A DNA stretch of 64,000 nucleotides. Source: Vibrio penaeicida. GTDB taxonomy: Bacteria; Pseudomonadota; Gammaproteobacteria; Enterobacterales; Vibrionaceae. Shown here in pieces: positions 25,353 through 34,028 of this stretch (the first letter of the stretch is position 1; each line of letters starts with the position of its first letter). The notes beneath the pieces are model-generated. The model had not been told where the DNA came from. It saw only the letters and a list, made by a program, of their open reading frames with translations, and searched no databases. The DNA lies in contig NZ_AP025145.1 of assembly GCF_019977755.1 (NCBI RefSeq), forward strand, positions 372,001 through 436,000, given 5' to 3'. The position numbers and the translations under genes are program-made.

Positions 25353-26342
25353 CTATCTTGAGGGAGTGTGGCTCCTTCGATCGAAAGTGCGTTCTTGCCA
25401 GCATTGAATGTGTTCAGCAACTCGTTCAGGGTGGTTGACCCAGCGGAAATGACAGGGTTTTTTAAGACCGACTTCATCGGGAGCTAGAGTAACCTTATCT
25501 ACTTGAGCCGATTTTAGTTTGCTCGCCAAGTAATGGCTGCAATTTGGCGTTACATAGCTGTCTCCATCGATTGAAATAAACAGGACAGGTAATTTGCTCG
25601 TATTGAGCAGCTGTTCATAGTCTAATGAAGACTCAGTAACTTTGTACCTGCCTGTTAGAGATTCGTGTAGCCAGTCTGAGATGACATTTTTGAATTCTGT
25701 CCCTGCAAATTTAAAACGTTCCCCAGGAAAGTAACCACATATCTTGCTGAGTGCTTTAATACAGTGATAACCGACATAGCGACCAATCCTCGCTTTTAAC
25801 TTCGGTAAGTTTTTGTACCAGTTTGAGCCACTGGCAATCAGAATAGTACCTTTGACGTCTTCAGACTGAACTCCGTACAACAAGCCAAGCTGACCACCAA
25901 GGCTATGCCCTAAAATAAAAACTTCTTTGCAGTGTAAGCGATGCTTAACGGCTGCTATGATTCCCGGAATATCCGTAGATAAAATATCGTTATAGCCATA
26001 GTTGCGGTGACGACCTGCACGAACAGAGCTTTTGCCATGCCCCCTTAAATCACAGGTAACAGCGGTAATACCTTGCCCAGCAAGCTTTGTGGCAAGCACG
26101 CCATAGTATTCAGCACGCACTCCCATTGCTGGCAGACAAATACAAACGGGAGCCGAATCTTCCTCTGCCGTGAATATACTCACTTCAATGGAGGTATTGT
26201 CATGAAGCTCGACGAGTAAAGTGAACTTATCTTCAGATGGTCGGCTCTCTTCATTCATTTGTTTACTCTCGTATTGCTGAAGTGCAACGTTTTCGCTCTC
26301 ATTCAACGCCAAATTCCTTGTACATTTCAGTGAACTGTTCAC
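25353..26342 (-). CDS. Alpha/beta hydrolase, monoacylglycerol lipase-like
   Basis: A 329-residue cytoplasmic protein with ICLPAMGVRAEYY (oxyanion region), CDLRGHGKSS, nucleophile elbow GHSLGG, an Asp in ISIDGDSYVTP and a His near CHFRWVNHPERV. It is closest in layout to serine aminopeptidase S33/lysophospholipase-type hydrolases. The called start may be 28 residues too early; MNEESRP at residue 29 is an alternative. Single gene, substrate unknown; 25086-25352 and 26343-26525 show no genes. Confidence 0.83.
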   Translation of the reverse strand: MNSSLKCTRNLALNESENVALQQYESKQMNEESRPSEDKFTLLVELHDNTSIEVSIFTAEEDSAPVCICLPAMGVRAEYYGVLATKLAGQGITAVTCDLRGHGKSSVRAGRHRNYGYNDILSTDIPGIIAAVKHRLHCKEVFILGHSLGGQLGLLYGVQSEDVKGTILIASGSNWYKNLPKLKARIGRYVGYHCIKALSKICGYFPGERFKFAGTEFKNVISDWLHESLTGRYKVTESSLDYEQLLNTSKLPVLFISIDGDSYVTPNCSHYLASKLKSAQVDKVTLAPDEVGLKKPCHFRWVNHPERVAEHIQCWQERTFDRRSHTPSR

Positions 26343-26525
26343 TTTACCTAAAAATTCAAAGAGCTAAAGGAAAATCTAGGTGGTTTGAGTATTGAAGAAT
26401 GAACCAATTGATGATGTTTTACATACCGTTCTCTGAACTTTGCTGTTGCACACTTTTCTTACACAACAACTGATGTATAACTTTCTACTCCCATACTTTG
26501 TATTCCCATATTTTTAGAGACACGC

Positions 26526-27155
26526 ATGACCCGCTTACTGATTGTTGAAGACATTCCCGCATATCGACAGTTTTTATCTCAGCTTTCGGACTCTGAGCAA
26601 ATCAGCCATTGCGACAGCGCCAGTTGTCTGGCGGAGGCTTTTGAGCTGATTAAGCGGCATCAATACGATTTAGCCTTGGTTGATCTGGGCTTACCCGACG
26701 GTAATGGGCGGGAACTGATCGCTCACTTAAGAGCGCAATCCTCAAAAACGGAAATCATGGTGCTAACCATCTTTGGCGACGAAGACAATGTGCTCAAAGC
26801 CATCGAAGCGGGTGCTCGCGGTTACTTGCTGAAAGACACCCCATTCGAACAGATAGAGCAGGCGATCGCTAACCAACTCGCCGGAGGCGCACCCATGAGT
26901 GCTGCCGTGGCTGCCCATGTGCTGAACCAAATTCAGGGTGGGCAAAAAGAGCCTTTGCCGAATCCATTAACGGGCCGTGAAAACGAAGTACTGACTTTGC
27001 TGGCAAAAGGGCTTAAAAGCAGTGAAATCAGCAATATGATGGGTATTTCTCATTACACAGTGAACGATCATATCAAAGCGATTTATCGCAAACTTGAAGT
27101 CAACAGCCGCTGTGAAGCAGTGTATGAAGCCAATCAACAGGGGCTGATAAAGTAG
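26526..27155 (+). CDS. NarL/FixJ-type response regulator
   Basis: A 209-residue protein. The receiver domain spans residues 1-120, with phosphoacceptor D53 (LVDLGLPDG), acidic pocket E8-D9 and K103 (LLKDTPF). The LuxR-type helix-turn-helix occupies about 147-205 (LTGRENEVLTLLAKGLKSSEI). The probable cognate kinase is the HisKA_3-type gene at 30860-32767 on the same strand, separated by three opposite-strand genes. The regulator may control that intervening operon. Confidence 0.9.
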   Translation: MTRLLIVEDIPAYRQFLSQLSDSEQISHCDSASCLAEAFELIKRHQYDLALVDLGLPDGNGRELIAHLRAQSSKTEIMVLTIFGDEDNVLKAIEAGARGYLLKDTPFEQIEQAIANQLAGGAPMSAAVAAHVLNQIQGGQKEPLPNPLTGRENEVLTLLAKGLKSSEISNMMGISHYTVNDHIKAIYRKLEVNSRCEAVYEANQQGLIK

Positions 27156-27199
27156 CTCTGAATAACAGAACATTTTTCTAGCCCCTGCATTTTTTCAGG

Positions 27200-27877
27200 T
27201 TACTTCGCTTCCAGCATCATGATGCGCTCTTCCAATCGTTGAACCTGTTGGTGTAGTTGCTTGGTGGTTTCCAGCAGCAAAGGGATCAGCCCTTCATAGT
27301 CGACACTCTTCATGCCTTCTGCGTCTTCATCCACTAAAGATGGGATGACCGCTTCTACCTGTTGCGCAATCAGCCCGTATTCCGTAGTGTTGCTATGGCT
27401 GTCTTTCCACAAAAACGTCACGCCATTCAACTGACTGAGGATTTGCTGTGGTGAAAGGATAGGGTTGATGTTTTTCTTAAGCCTTTCATCAGACGTTCGG
27501 CGAAAGTTACGCGCTTTGATGGCTCCGGTTTCTCCATCGACGTGAATATCGGGGGTATCCTTGGGAGTGATGACTTTAATTGAGCCAGTTTCGTTGTCGA
27601 TGCGTTCTGTTACCGCTGCCACACTGCCTACACTGATCTCTTTGCGGCACTCCTGTTCTTCACAGAACACTTTATCGGACACGGTTGATTTGGTGCGAAC
27701 ACGGTTTGGCGTGATAACCGTGCGGTTGGCGCGGCTAGAAAACTCCGAAGTGATGATTAAGTTGTCGCGCAGAATCTCAACACCAGTGCCTTTGTTTTCT
27801 TCGGCTCTCTGACCAAAACGAAAGTGGTTTGCGATGTTGTCGATTCGGCGGGTGCCCAGTTTGATGTCGGTAGTCAT
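27200..27877 (-). CDS. S74 peptidase/intramolecular chaperone (tail-spike-type) protein
   Basis: A 225-residue protein. Residues 85-125 carry two beta-type repeats (IDNETGSIK, VDGETGAIK). From residue 127 it has the S74 self-cleaving chaperone domain: S129-D-E-R-L-K134, the Ser-Lys dyad five residues apart, then YGLIAQQVEAVIPSLV and a C-terminal coiled coil. In phage tail spikes this domain trimerises the fibre and cuts itself off. Here it is the last gene of a three-gene operon with no other phage gene. No signal peptide. Confidence 0.8.
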   Translation of the reverse strand: MTTDIKLGTRRIDNIANHFRFGQRAEENKGTGVEILRDNLIITSEFSSRANRTVITPNRVRTKSTVSDKVFCEEQECRKEISVGSVAAVTERIDNETGSIKVITPKDTPDIHVDGETGAIKARNFRRTSDERLKKNINPILSPQQILSQLNGVTFLWKDSHSNTTEYGLIAQQVEAVIPSLVDEDAEGMKSVDYEGLIPLLLETTKQLHQQVQRLEERIMMLEAK

Positions 27878-27889
27878 AATTAAGTCCTT

Positions 27890-29464
27890 TTAGTTTTGAG
27901 TTGGCGTAGAAAAGAGCCCGAATGGTAGCGGAGTTCCGGCACTGCTGAGTGTGCCGTTGGCCTCTTCTAAATCGAATGAGAAGGTCGCGCCGTTGATCAT
28001 CACTTGCAGATTCACGTTAGCGACTTTGTTCACCCCCGATGTCGCGCAGCGAAGGTGCAGTTTTCTGACGGATTTCATGGGAACTCGTGCCTCGGTATCC
28101 AGCACCACTTGCTCGGAAGCGTAGAGCTTCATCGCCCCCTGATTCACCAGCGATTTCACCACCAGCGGAAACTTGCGATCCCCGTAATGGAGGTTGAACA
28201 CCAGCTTTTCTGCGTTGCTTCTTGCTTGTACCGTCAGCGTTGCCCCCAGCATGTTTAACGTTTGATGAGGAATCAGATTTCGAAGCGAACCATTAAACGG
28301 AATTCCGAGTTCTTCCGTGGCTTTACGGACGCGATAATTCGGCGCGATTTGCCCCATCACTTTACGCAGGCTAAAGGTGTGATGGTCGGTCATCATGGAT
28401 TGCAGACGAGCAAAATACTGGTTTGCTCCGGATTTGTTGGGATGCAGCATGTGGGCTTTCTGGCAAGACACCGCAGTGAGCAGGTTTTGTCCCAATTCCA
28501 ACCCTTCCGATGCAGAAAAACTCAACGTTGCCTGATATTTCGGGCACATCTTGACGCGCTCGCGAGTGACAAGAGGATCGCCTCGCAATCCCCACACCTG
28601 CGGTTGCCGGGTGAACATGGCTTTGCTGGCGGACAAACCGGGGTGAACAAACCAGATGGGCGCTTTGCCACTTGCGGTGAGTTGTTGGTTGACCTTGTTG
28701 GCGGCACGCATTGCGCCCAGTTCCATGGCGGTATAGAACAGGTAAGCATTGAGTTTGATGATGTCGAGCTGGTCGGTTGGTGCAGTCAGCCCGTCGCCCA
28801 TCCATCCGAGAATGTCATCGATGGGCGTGAGCGCTTCGGCAAACTCAATAATGGTGTCGGCAAAACGGTTTCCGGTGCGAAAGTTAGCAATTTCCTGCAA
28901 CACGGAACCCGCTTGCTCCATCACGTCCAATACCTGCTCCACACTTTCAAATTTTGAATGCGGGGAAACGGCCGGGAAGTATCCCGTATAAATGATCAAC
29001 GCATTGGGGCACTGATTTCTGGCTTTCACCAGAAACGGAATCAGGCGGTCGTCGACCAGTCCATCCAGCTTTTGCACCGTCTTTTCAAAATCGGTGGCGG
29101 CAGACTTAAACCCCACGTCGTTGGCGATGCCGTTCATTAGCAGCAAGTCGACGGTTTCGGGTTGGTCGATGTCCGTGAGTTGTCTGGTAATGGTCGGGTA
29201 CGACGCAGGTAAATCACCAAAATAGGTGAGTTGCGGTAAGTTGGTGTCGTAGCTCGGGCGTCGGTGGTGCTCGTTGTCATGCCCGATAATGGCACCTGAG
29301 TGGGCTTTGTAATCGCCAGTGACGGGCTGGTGAAGATCCCGCACGTTTGCGCCACTATTTACGTTTTGTCGAAGCCAACTGACGAGTTGATTCGCATAGG
29401 TTAAGTGACGGGGAATACCTTGCCCCCACATCACGGAATCACCAATAACGGCTATTCGCATCAT
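27890..29464 (-). CDS. SGNH/GDSL-family hydrolase
   Basis: A 524-residue protein beginning MMRIAVIGDSVMWGQG, with nucleophile Ser in the GDS block, the Asn block NGIANDVG and a catalytic His block HPNKSG. Family members are esterases, lipases or carbohydrate deacetylases. The C-terminal 150 residues form an extra domain I cannot name. No signal peptide, so predicted cytoplasmic unless exported another way. AGGAGG stands 2 bases before the first ATG and 5 before the second, so the true start may be 29461. The middle gene of the operon; 12 bp separate it from the S74 gene. Confidence 0.82.
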   Translation of the reverse strand: MMRIAVIGDSVMWGQGIPRHLTYANQLVSWLRQNVNSGANVRDLHQPVTGDYKAHSGAIIGHDNEHHRRPSYDTNLPQLTYFGDLPASYPTITRQLTDIDQPETVDLLLMNGIANDVGFKSAATDFEKTVQKLDGLVDDRLIPFLVKARNQCPNALIIYTGYFPAVSPHSKFESVEQVLDVMEQAGSVLQEIANFRTGNRFADTIIEFAEALTPIDDILGWMGDGLTAPTDQLDIIKLNAYLFYTAMELGAMRAANKVNQQLTASGKAPIWFVHPGLSASKAMFTRQPQVWGLRGDPLVTRERVKMCPKYQATLSFSASEGLELGQNLLTAVSCQKAHMLHPNKSGANQYFARLQSMMTDHHTFSLRKVMGQIAPNYRVRKATEELGIPFNGSLRNLIPHQTLNMLGATLTVQARSNAEKLVFNLHYGDRKFPLVVKSLVNQGAMKLYASEQVVLDTEARVPMKSVRKLHLRCATSGVNKVANVNLQVMINGATFSFDLEEANGTLSSAGTPLPFGLFSTPTQN

Positions 29465-29533
29465 GTCCTCCTTGAGTGTAGATAATTGTAATCTGGCTGT
29501 TTTTTGCTCTGAGTAGTGCTTTGCCTAGCGCAG

Positions 29534-30709
29534 TTACCAGTGCGGCAACTGCGCTAAGCAATGATGAATAATGTCGGTATCCCGCACGTTTTGAGTCCTT
29601 TCTAAAGGGGCGATCAGCTCCGTGGCGGAATCCACTTTTATGCCCTCGTGACCTCGCCCGGCGACCACAACGATTTCATCGGGCTGCTGTGTTTTTAAAG
29701 CTTGATAAATGGCGTCCGTCCGGTTTTTGATGACTCGGGCATGTGGCAGGACTTTTTTGAGTGGTGCGAAGATCTGTTCAGGCGGCTCGCTTCGTGAGTT
29801 ATCGCTGGTGATAAAGGCTTGGTCTGCAAACTGTCTGACACTTTCTGCCATGGGTGCGCGTTTGCTTCTGTCTCGGTCCCCCCCGCAACCGAATACCACC
29901 ACCAGCTTTTTGCCAAAGGTTTGATTCAGTGAATCCAGAGACTTAATCAGCCCGTCTGGGTTGTGGGCAAAATCGACAAACACCTGTCGGTTCCCTTTAG
30001 TGGCGATGGATTCTAGCCGACCGGGTGGCAGAGAAAGAGTGGGGATATATTGGCAAGCCTGTATGAGTGCTTCCTTACCGTAAAGGCTCTGGACAATACC
30101 GAGTGAAGTCAGCAAGTTTTGAACGTTATGTTCGCCAAAGAATGGGCAATCTCCCTGCCATACAAAGCCGTTAAGATTGAGCGATAATGTGTTTCCCTCT
30201 AGCCGCCCAAACCATCCGGGGGTGGACGTTGAGTTGGCAAATAACCGAGCGTTCAATCCAGAACTCTGGCTTGCAGCGATCCATTTGAGGTGCATGGGAT
30301 CTTGCTGGTTGATCCACACGTCAGCGCCAGCTTTACAATGCTTCAGCAGTTTAAGTTTGGCATTGAGGTAGTCTTCGAGGGTGGGGTGATAGTCCAGATG
30401 ATCGTGCGTTAAGTTGGTAAAGGCAGCACAGTCGAACTCGAAATGTTGGTACTGCCCAATCTCGATCAGGCGACTAAAACACTCCATCAGACAGACATCC
30501 ACCTGATTCTGTGCGGTGAGATCTTGAATGAATTCGTGAATCCGTTGGCTGGAATTGCAATACCAGGGGACGTCTTCAAACTCCCCATCCAACCCCACCC
30601 CTAATGTGCCCCAACTGGCTGCATGAATACCAAGCTTGGAAAGCAACAGCCTTGCTAACTCTACGCTGGTGGTTTTGCCATTAGTTCCGGTAACCGCTGC
30701 CCATTTCAT
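29534..30709 (-). CDS. MurE-like Mur ligase lacking the N-terminal substrate domain
   Basis: A 391-residue protein that begins almost directly with the P-loop VTGTNGKTTS. The Mur central ATPase domain (THDHLDYHPTLEDYLNAK) and C-terminal domain (VDFAHNPDGL, GCGGDRDRSKR, GRGHEG) are complete. MurE proper is about 490 residues, with a UDP-binding N-terminal domain absent here, and its DNPR motif for the incoming amino acid is altered to DNSR. Ligation of an amino acid to an acidic acceptor is likely, but the acceptor is probably not UDP-MurNAc-dipeptide. First gene of the operon with the SGNH and S74 genes; divergent from the kinase gene. Confidence 0.8.
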   Translation of the reverse strand: MKWAAVTGTNGKTTSVELARLLLSKLGIHAASWGTLGVGLDGEFEDVPWYCNSSQRIHEFIQDLTAQNQVDVCLMECFSRLIEIGQYQHFEFDCAAFTNLTHDHLDYHPTLEDYLNAKLKLLKHCKAGADVWINQQDPMHLKWIAASQSSGLNARLFANSTSTPGWFGRLEGNTLSLNLNGFVWQGDCPFFGEHNVQNLLTSLGIVQSLYGKEALIQACQYIPTLSLPPGRLESIATKGNRQVFVDFAHNPDGLIKSLDSLNQTFGKKLVVVFGCGGDRDRSKRAPMAESVRQFADQAFITSDNSRSEPPEQIFAPLKKVLPHARVIKNRTDAIYQALKTQQPDEIVVVAGRGHEGIKVDSATELIAPLERTQNVRDTDIIHHCLAQLPHW

Positions 30710-30859
30710 TATCGAATCCTTTCGAATCAGTTAAGTTGCGTGACTGGATATTTACGTTACGCGGACAAGGGGGATTCACCATCCCCAGTTTTGGGGGGAC
30801 TTGGTTGCAGAGCGGATAGAAATGGCAGTAGACTGAGTTTTTATAAAATAGTAAACGGT

Positions 30860-32767
30860 ATGCAATTGAGCGAAAGGACATCGCTGAACAGACCTGAAAG
30901 CGCATCTCGGGAAGTATTTGTGCGCTTGGCGATCATTGTTTTGGTGCCGGTTGTAGCAATTTACGCACTGGTATCGCTACTGAGGTACGGTGATCTCGTC
31001 TCTTTACCGTCGGTGCAGTCAGGCGTGCTGGTTCTTAAAGACAATGAAACCACCAAGCTGATAGATGTCGCCCTACCTCATAATTACAGCCAGCACCTCA
31101 ATTTTTCTTATGGCGAGTATCGGATCTCGCTTCCTAAAGTCGACAAAGATTCGAACGCGACCACAGCTATCTTTTTGCCACCTTTCCGCGACACTGCCGA
31201 GTTTTACTTGGGCGAGCAGATGATCTGGCAGACGGCACCGATTGCTCATTCCCGCGATTCTATGATGCCAAGGTTTCGCTATCGCCCTTCCTATCATGAG
31301 CTGCCCAATTCGTTTTTTGAGGCGGGTGAACTGCCACTGACTGTAAAAATCGCGTCCAGTGGCGGGCTGCAAATGCCCGAGATTTTTTACGGCACACCAG
31401 AGCAGGTTAAGCCCTACTATCAGTTTCAGTACTGGTCGCAGATTGGGCTGCACATTGTGATGCAGTGGCTGACTCCGCTGATTACATTGTTTTACCTGCT
31501 GCTGTGGTGGTTTCGACGCAACAACACTGAGTACCTTTTCTTTGCATTGGGCTTTGCATGCTGGGCAATGAGTAATATGACATTTACGGTGTCGTCGCTG
31601 CCTATTTCCCAACAAACTTACTGGATGACAACAGTCACGGTTCAGCCTTTTCTCACCTTGTTTATGATGCTGTTTTTGCATCGCTGGTATCAGCTTAAAC
31701 GCCCGTCTGTCGAGTTAATCGTAAGTGTGGCGACATTGGTTCTGGCGGCATCGTCTTTCGTGATTTATGAATACGAACCGACCGAACTTTGGTGGCGATT
31801 TAACGAAAGCGCTTTACGTGGTTATGTTGCATTGAGCTCGGTGTATATCGGCTATGTATTGGTGACTCAGGCGTTATTCAATCGCAGTAAAAGCGCTTTG
31901 TTACTCGCAACGGCAGGAATGATTGGCGTGGTCTCAGGGGTATTGGATTCGCTGGACGGGATGCAACTTCTGGAGATGCATTTCCCGCTAAGCGCCCATG
32001 CAAACTTACTTATCTTTCTGACTTTGTGCGTGCTTCTTATCTATCGATATGCCAGTGCACTAAACCGCAGTGAAGAATTGCAAAGAACCCTAGAGCAGAA
32101 AGTGGTGGAAGCCATCGCGCTCTATAAAAAAGAGCAGGCAGTGGCTCACGATCTGGAAAAGAAACAGGCATTAATGGATGAGCGTCAGAGCCTGCTTTCT
32201 GACATGCATGATGGGTTAGGCAGTCAGCTCGTTGAGCTGATTACGTTACTAAGAGTGCCGAACGCCAACCAAACCGATATTCAGCTCAAAGCAACCCAAT
32301 GCCTGAACGATTTACGACTGATTCTTGATTCTCGTAACCCGCTCTTTGATGCGCAATTCAGCGTATTACTCGGGCAATGGCGAGCGCGTATTGATCCCGT
32401 GCTTCAAGCCGCCAATATAGAACTGGAATGGTTTGTGGAGTGTGAAGACAGCGCCGTGACTCTTACACCGCAGTCCAAACTGGACCTGCTACGCATTCTG
32501 CAAGAACTGATTACCAACGTCATCAAGCACGCCAACCAAGCCACAAAGGTGAGTTTTCACTGCATTCAAAACGACTCCCAGCTCATCATTCAGGTTCAGG
32601 ACAACGGGAAAAATTCCAAAGACTTTGTTGATAAGAAATCTGATGGATATGGTTTGTCCTCGATTCAAAATCGAGCAAAAAAGATGAATGGCGAGTTTAG
32701 TTTTGAGCTGACTGAAAGAGGTGGGTTAGCTGACGTACAAGTGCCACTAAAAAAGTTGGGAAAATAA
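30860..32767 (+). CDS. 7TM-type sensor histidine kinase (HisKA_3/NarX-like)
   Basis: About 635 residues from ATG 30860 (MQLSERTSLNRP); the frame is open 40 codons further, but that part looks non-coding. Layout: one N-terminal membrane helix, a periplasmic domain of about 180 residues (7TMR-DISM style), seven membrane helices, a coiled coil, the HisKA_3 dimerisation box with H450 (ERQSLLSDMHDGLGSQL), then an HATPase domain (N box QELITNVIKHANQ, GYGLSSIQNRAKKM). It is the expected partner of the response regulator at 26526-27155. Confidence 0.87.
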   Translation: MQLSERTSLNRPESASREVFVRLAIIVLVPVVAIYALVSLLRYGDLVSLPSVQSGVLVLKDNETTKLIDVALPHNYSQHLNFSYGEYRISLPKVDKDSNATTAIFLPPFRDTAEFYLGEQMIWQTAPIAHSRDSMMPRFRYRPSYHELPNSFFEAGELPLTVKIASSGGLQMPEIFYGTPEQVKPYYQFQYWSQIGLHIVMQWLTPLITLFYLLLWWFRRNNTEYLFFALGFACWAMSNMTFTVSSLPISQQTYWMTTVTVQPFLTLFMMLFLHRWYQLKRPSVELIVSVATLVLAASSFVIYEYEPTELWWRFNESALRGYVALSSVYIGYVLVTQALFNRSKSALLLATAGMIGVVSGVLDSLDGMQLLEMHFPLSAHANLLIFLTLCVLLIYRYASALNRSEELQRTLEQKVVEAIALYKKEQAVAHDLEKKQALMDERQSLLSDMHDGLGSQLVELITLLRVPNANQTDIQLKATQCLNDLRLILDSRNPLFDAQFSVLLGQWRARIDPVLQAANIELEWFVECEDSAVTLTPQSKLDLLRILQELITNVIKHANQATKVSFHCIQNDSQLIIQVQDNGKNSKDFVDKKSDGYGLSSIQNRAKKMNGEFSFELTERGGLADVQVPLKKLGK

Positions 32768-32797
32768 GTGCTTTCCCAATCTTAGACATAAAAAAAG

Positions 32798-33082
32798 CTA
32801 ACCAATAGTGACGGTTCCACCGCCAACCAAAGAGCCACCACAGCTCACCGCATCACCCGAACGGGCAACGGGTTTGCCGTTCACAAATACAGTGCCAGAA
32901 CCCGCAGCAATACTCCGACCATGGGGGGGATGTTTAGGCTTTGCGTGAGGGACCAATGGGTCGCCAACTCGCGCAATGGGAATACCATCGGCTTTTACAT
33001 CGGGAGATGCACCACAGACAGGCGTGGGAGGGAAACCGTCATGATCGGTACCAATATTTCCTAAAACTACTGCGTTACCCAT
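32798..33082 (-). CDS. PAAR-repeat spike-tip protein of T6SS unit 1
   Basis: A 94-residue protein with PAAR motifs (GDPLVPH, GKPVARSGDAVSCGG, GSGTVFVNGKPVA). PAAR proteins sharpen the VgrG spike tip and may attach effectors. It is the last gene of the minus-strand unit that starts with vgrG at 38514, an unusual distal position. Possible partner of VgrG1 and the PoNe effector. Confidence 0.9.
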   Translation of the reverse strand: MGNAVVLGNIGTDHDGFPPTPVCGASPDVKADGIPIARVGDPLVPHAKPKHPPHGRSIAAGSGTVFVNGKPVARSGDAVSCGGSLVGGGTVTIG

Positions 33083-33122
33083 GGTTTCCTCTTATACGTT
33101 ATAGATAGCGTGATTGAAGATC

Positions 33123-33653
33123 TTACTTGCTAGACCTTAGTTCCTTTAGTTTCATTACACCCCAAAGCTGATTGTAGAAAAATACGTTGCTTTTTGAGGG
33201 TTTAATTTCTTCATCTGACATGCAAAGCACTTGTCGAATTTTGTACTTAGGCAGTGGAAACATTGCTTCCTGATTTTGTTCATCCATAAATTCTAATGTA
33301 GACCTGCCACTTTTGAGTATGTCTCGAGGCTCTATGCCTTTAGCAGTAATTTTTCCTAGAATTTTACTCATAGAAGTAGATGAACTTACAGCGCATTCAG
33401 AGTTACTTAGGCTGCCACTTTTCCAATAGAGGTACTTTTCAAATTCAGCTTTTTCTTCTTCGCTCATTTTGGTTGCAAGGTGAGAACGTCCGTCAATTTT
33501 TAGGTCACTGCTTTCGCCCTTCGTAAATGCTTCAAATTGAACATTGAATTTGCCTGAGTCGTTAATGTAAACCGTGGATGTAATACCCAGGCTCGACCAA
33601 ATCACAGAACTGATCCCAATCAATATACTTAAAGGTTTTTTTAATCTTATCAC
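33123..33653 (-). CDS. Exported protein of unknown function in T6SS unit 1
   Basis: A 176-residue protein with an N-terminal hydrophobic signal or anchor (LKKPLSILIGISSVIWSSLGI) and two Cys (NSECAVSS, RQVLCMSD) that could form a disulfide. No family recognised. It sits between the PAAR gene and the PoNi-region genes, lower in GC than vgrG. It may be an extra immunity protein acting in the periplasm; no direct evidence. Confidence 0.7.
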   Translation of the reverse strand: MIRLKKPLSILIGISSVIWSSLGITSTVYINDSGKFNVQFEAFTKGESSDLKIDGRSHLATKMSEEEKAEFEKYLYWKSGSLSNSECAVSSSTSMSKILGKITAKGIEPRDILKSGRSTLEFMDEQNQEAMFPLPKYKIRQVLCMSDEEIKPSKSNVFFYNQLWGVMKLKELRSSK

Positions 33654-33728
33654 CTAAGTACTCCCAAAAAATTTGCTGCCGTTTTTGTCGTTAAATTTGC
33701 AAAAAAGCTTGTCTAGTAGCGCAAGCCA

Positions 33729-34028
33729 TCAAGGTTCTAAGAGATAAAGATTTCTTATGGAATCAACCAACTCCGATTCCTTAACAGTAAATTTCCCATG
33801 AGCTTCTATACCGCTAAGAGCTTTCCTAACTTTCTCTAAAATTTTATTAAATTCATCTACTGAAATTGTTTTCGAAAGTGAATCTAACGCCCAGTCAAAA
33901 ACTTTCACACCTTGCTGTGTATTGCGGTTAATCGCACTGTTTCTAAGTTGTTCAAGTAAAATCTGCAACTTAACCACTTTGGTTTCAAATCTCATGTATT
34001 CTATATGTTGTTTTTGGCATTCAAACAC
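33729..34028 (-). CDS. Small alpha-helical protein next to the PoNi immunity gene
   Basis: A 99-residue protein, largely helical and charged (EYMRFETKVVKLQILLEQL, ILEKVRKALSGIEAHG). Its start overlaps the PoNi stop by 8 bases, pointing to co-translation. No family recognised. Possibly a second immunity protein or a remnant of an older effector's immunity. Confidence 0.68.
   Translation of the reverse strand: MFECQKQHIEYMRFETKVVKLQILLEQLRNSAINRNTQQGVKVFDWALDSLSKTISVDEFNKILEKVRKALSGIEAHGKFTVKESELVDSIRNLYLLEP

Noticed and set aside
27200..27877. Prophage tail module around the S74 gene
   Set aside because: No capsid, tail, integrase or lysis gene nearby; the operon partners are a Mur-type ligase and an SGNH hydrolase.
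28262..28957. Plus-strand 231-residue open frame
   Set aside because: Antisense shadow of the SGNH hydrolase gene, which has clear catalytic blocks.
31073..31681. Minus-strand 202-residue open frame
   Set aside because: Antisense shadow of the histidine kinase; His/Gln-rich composition typical of such shadows.
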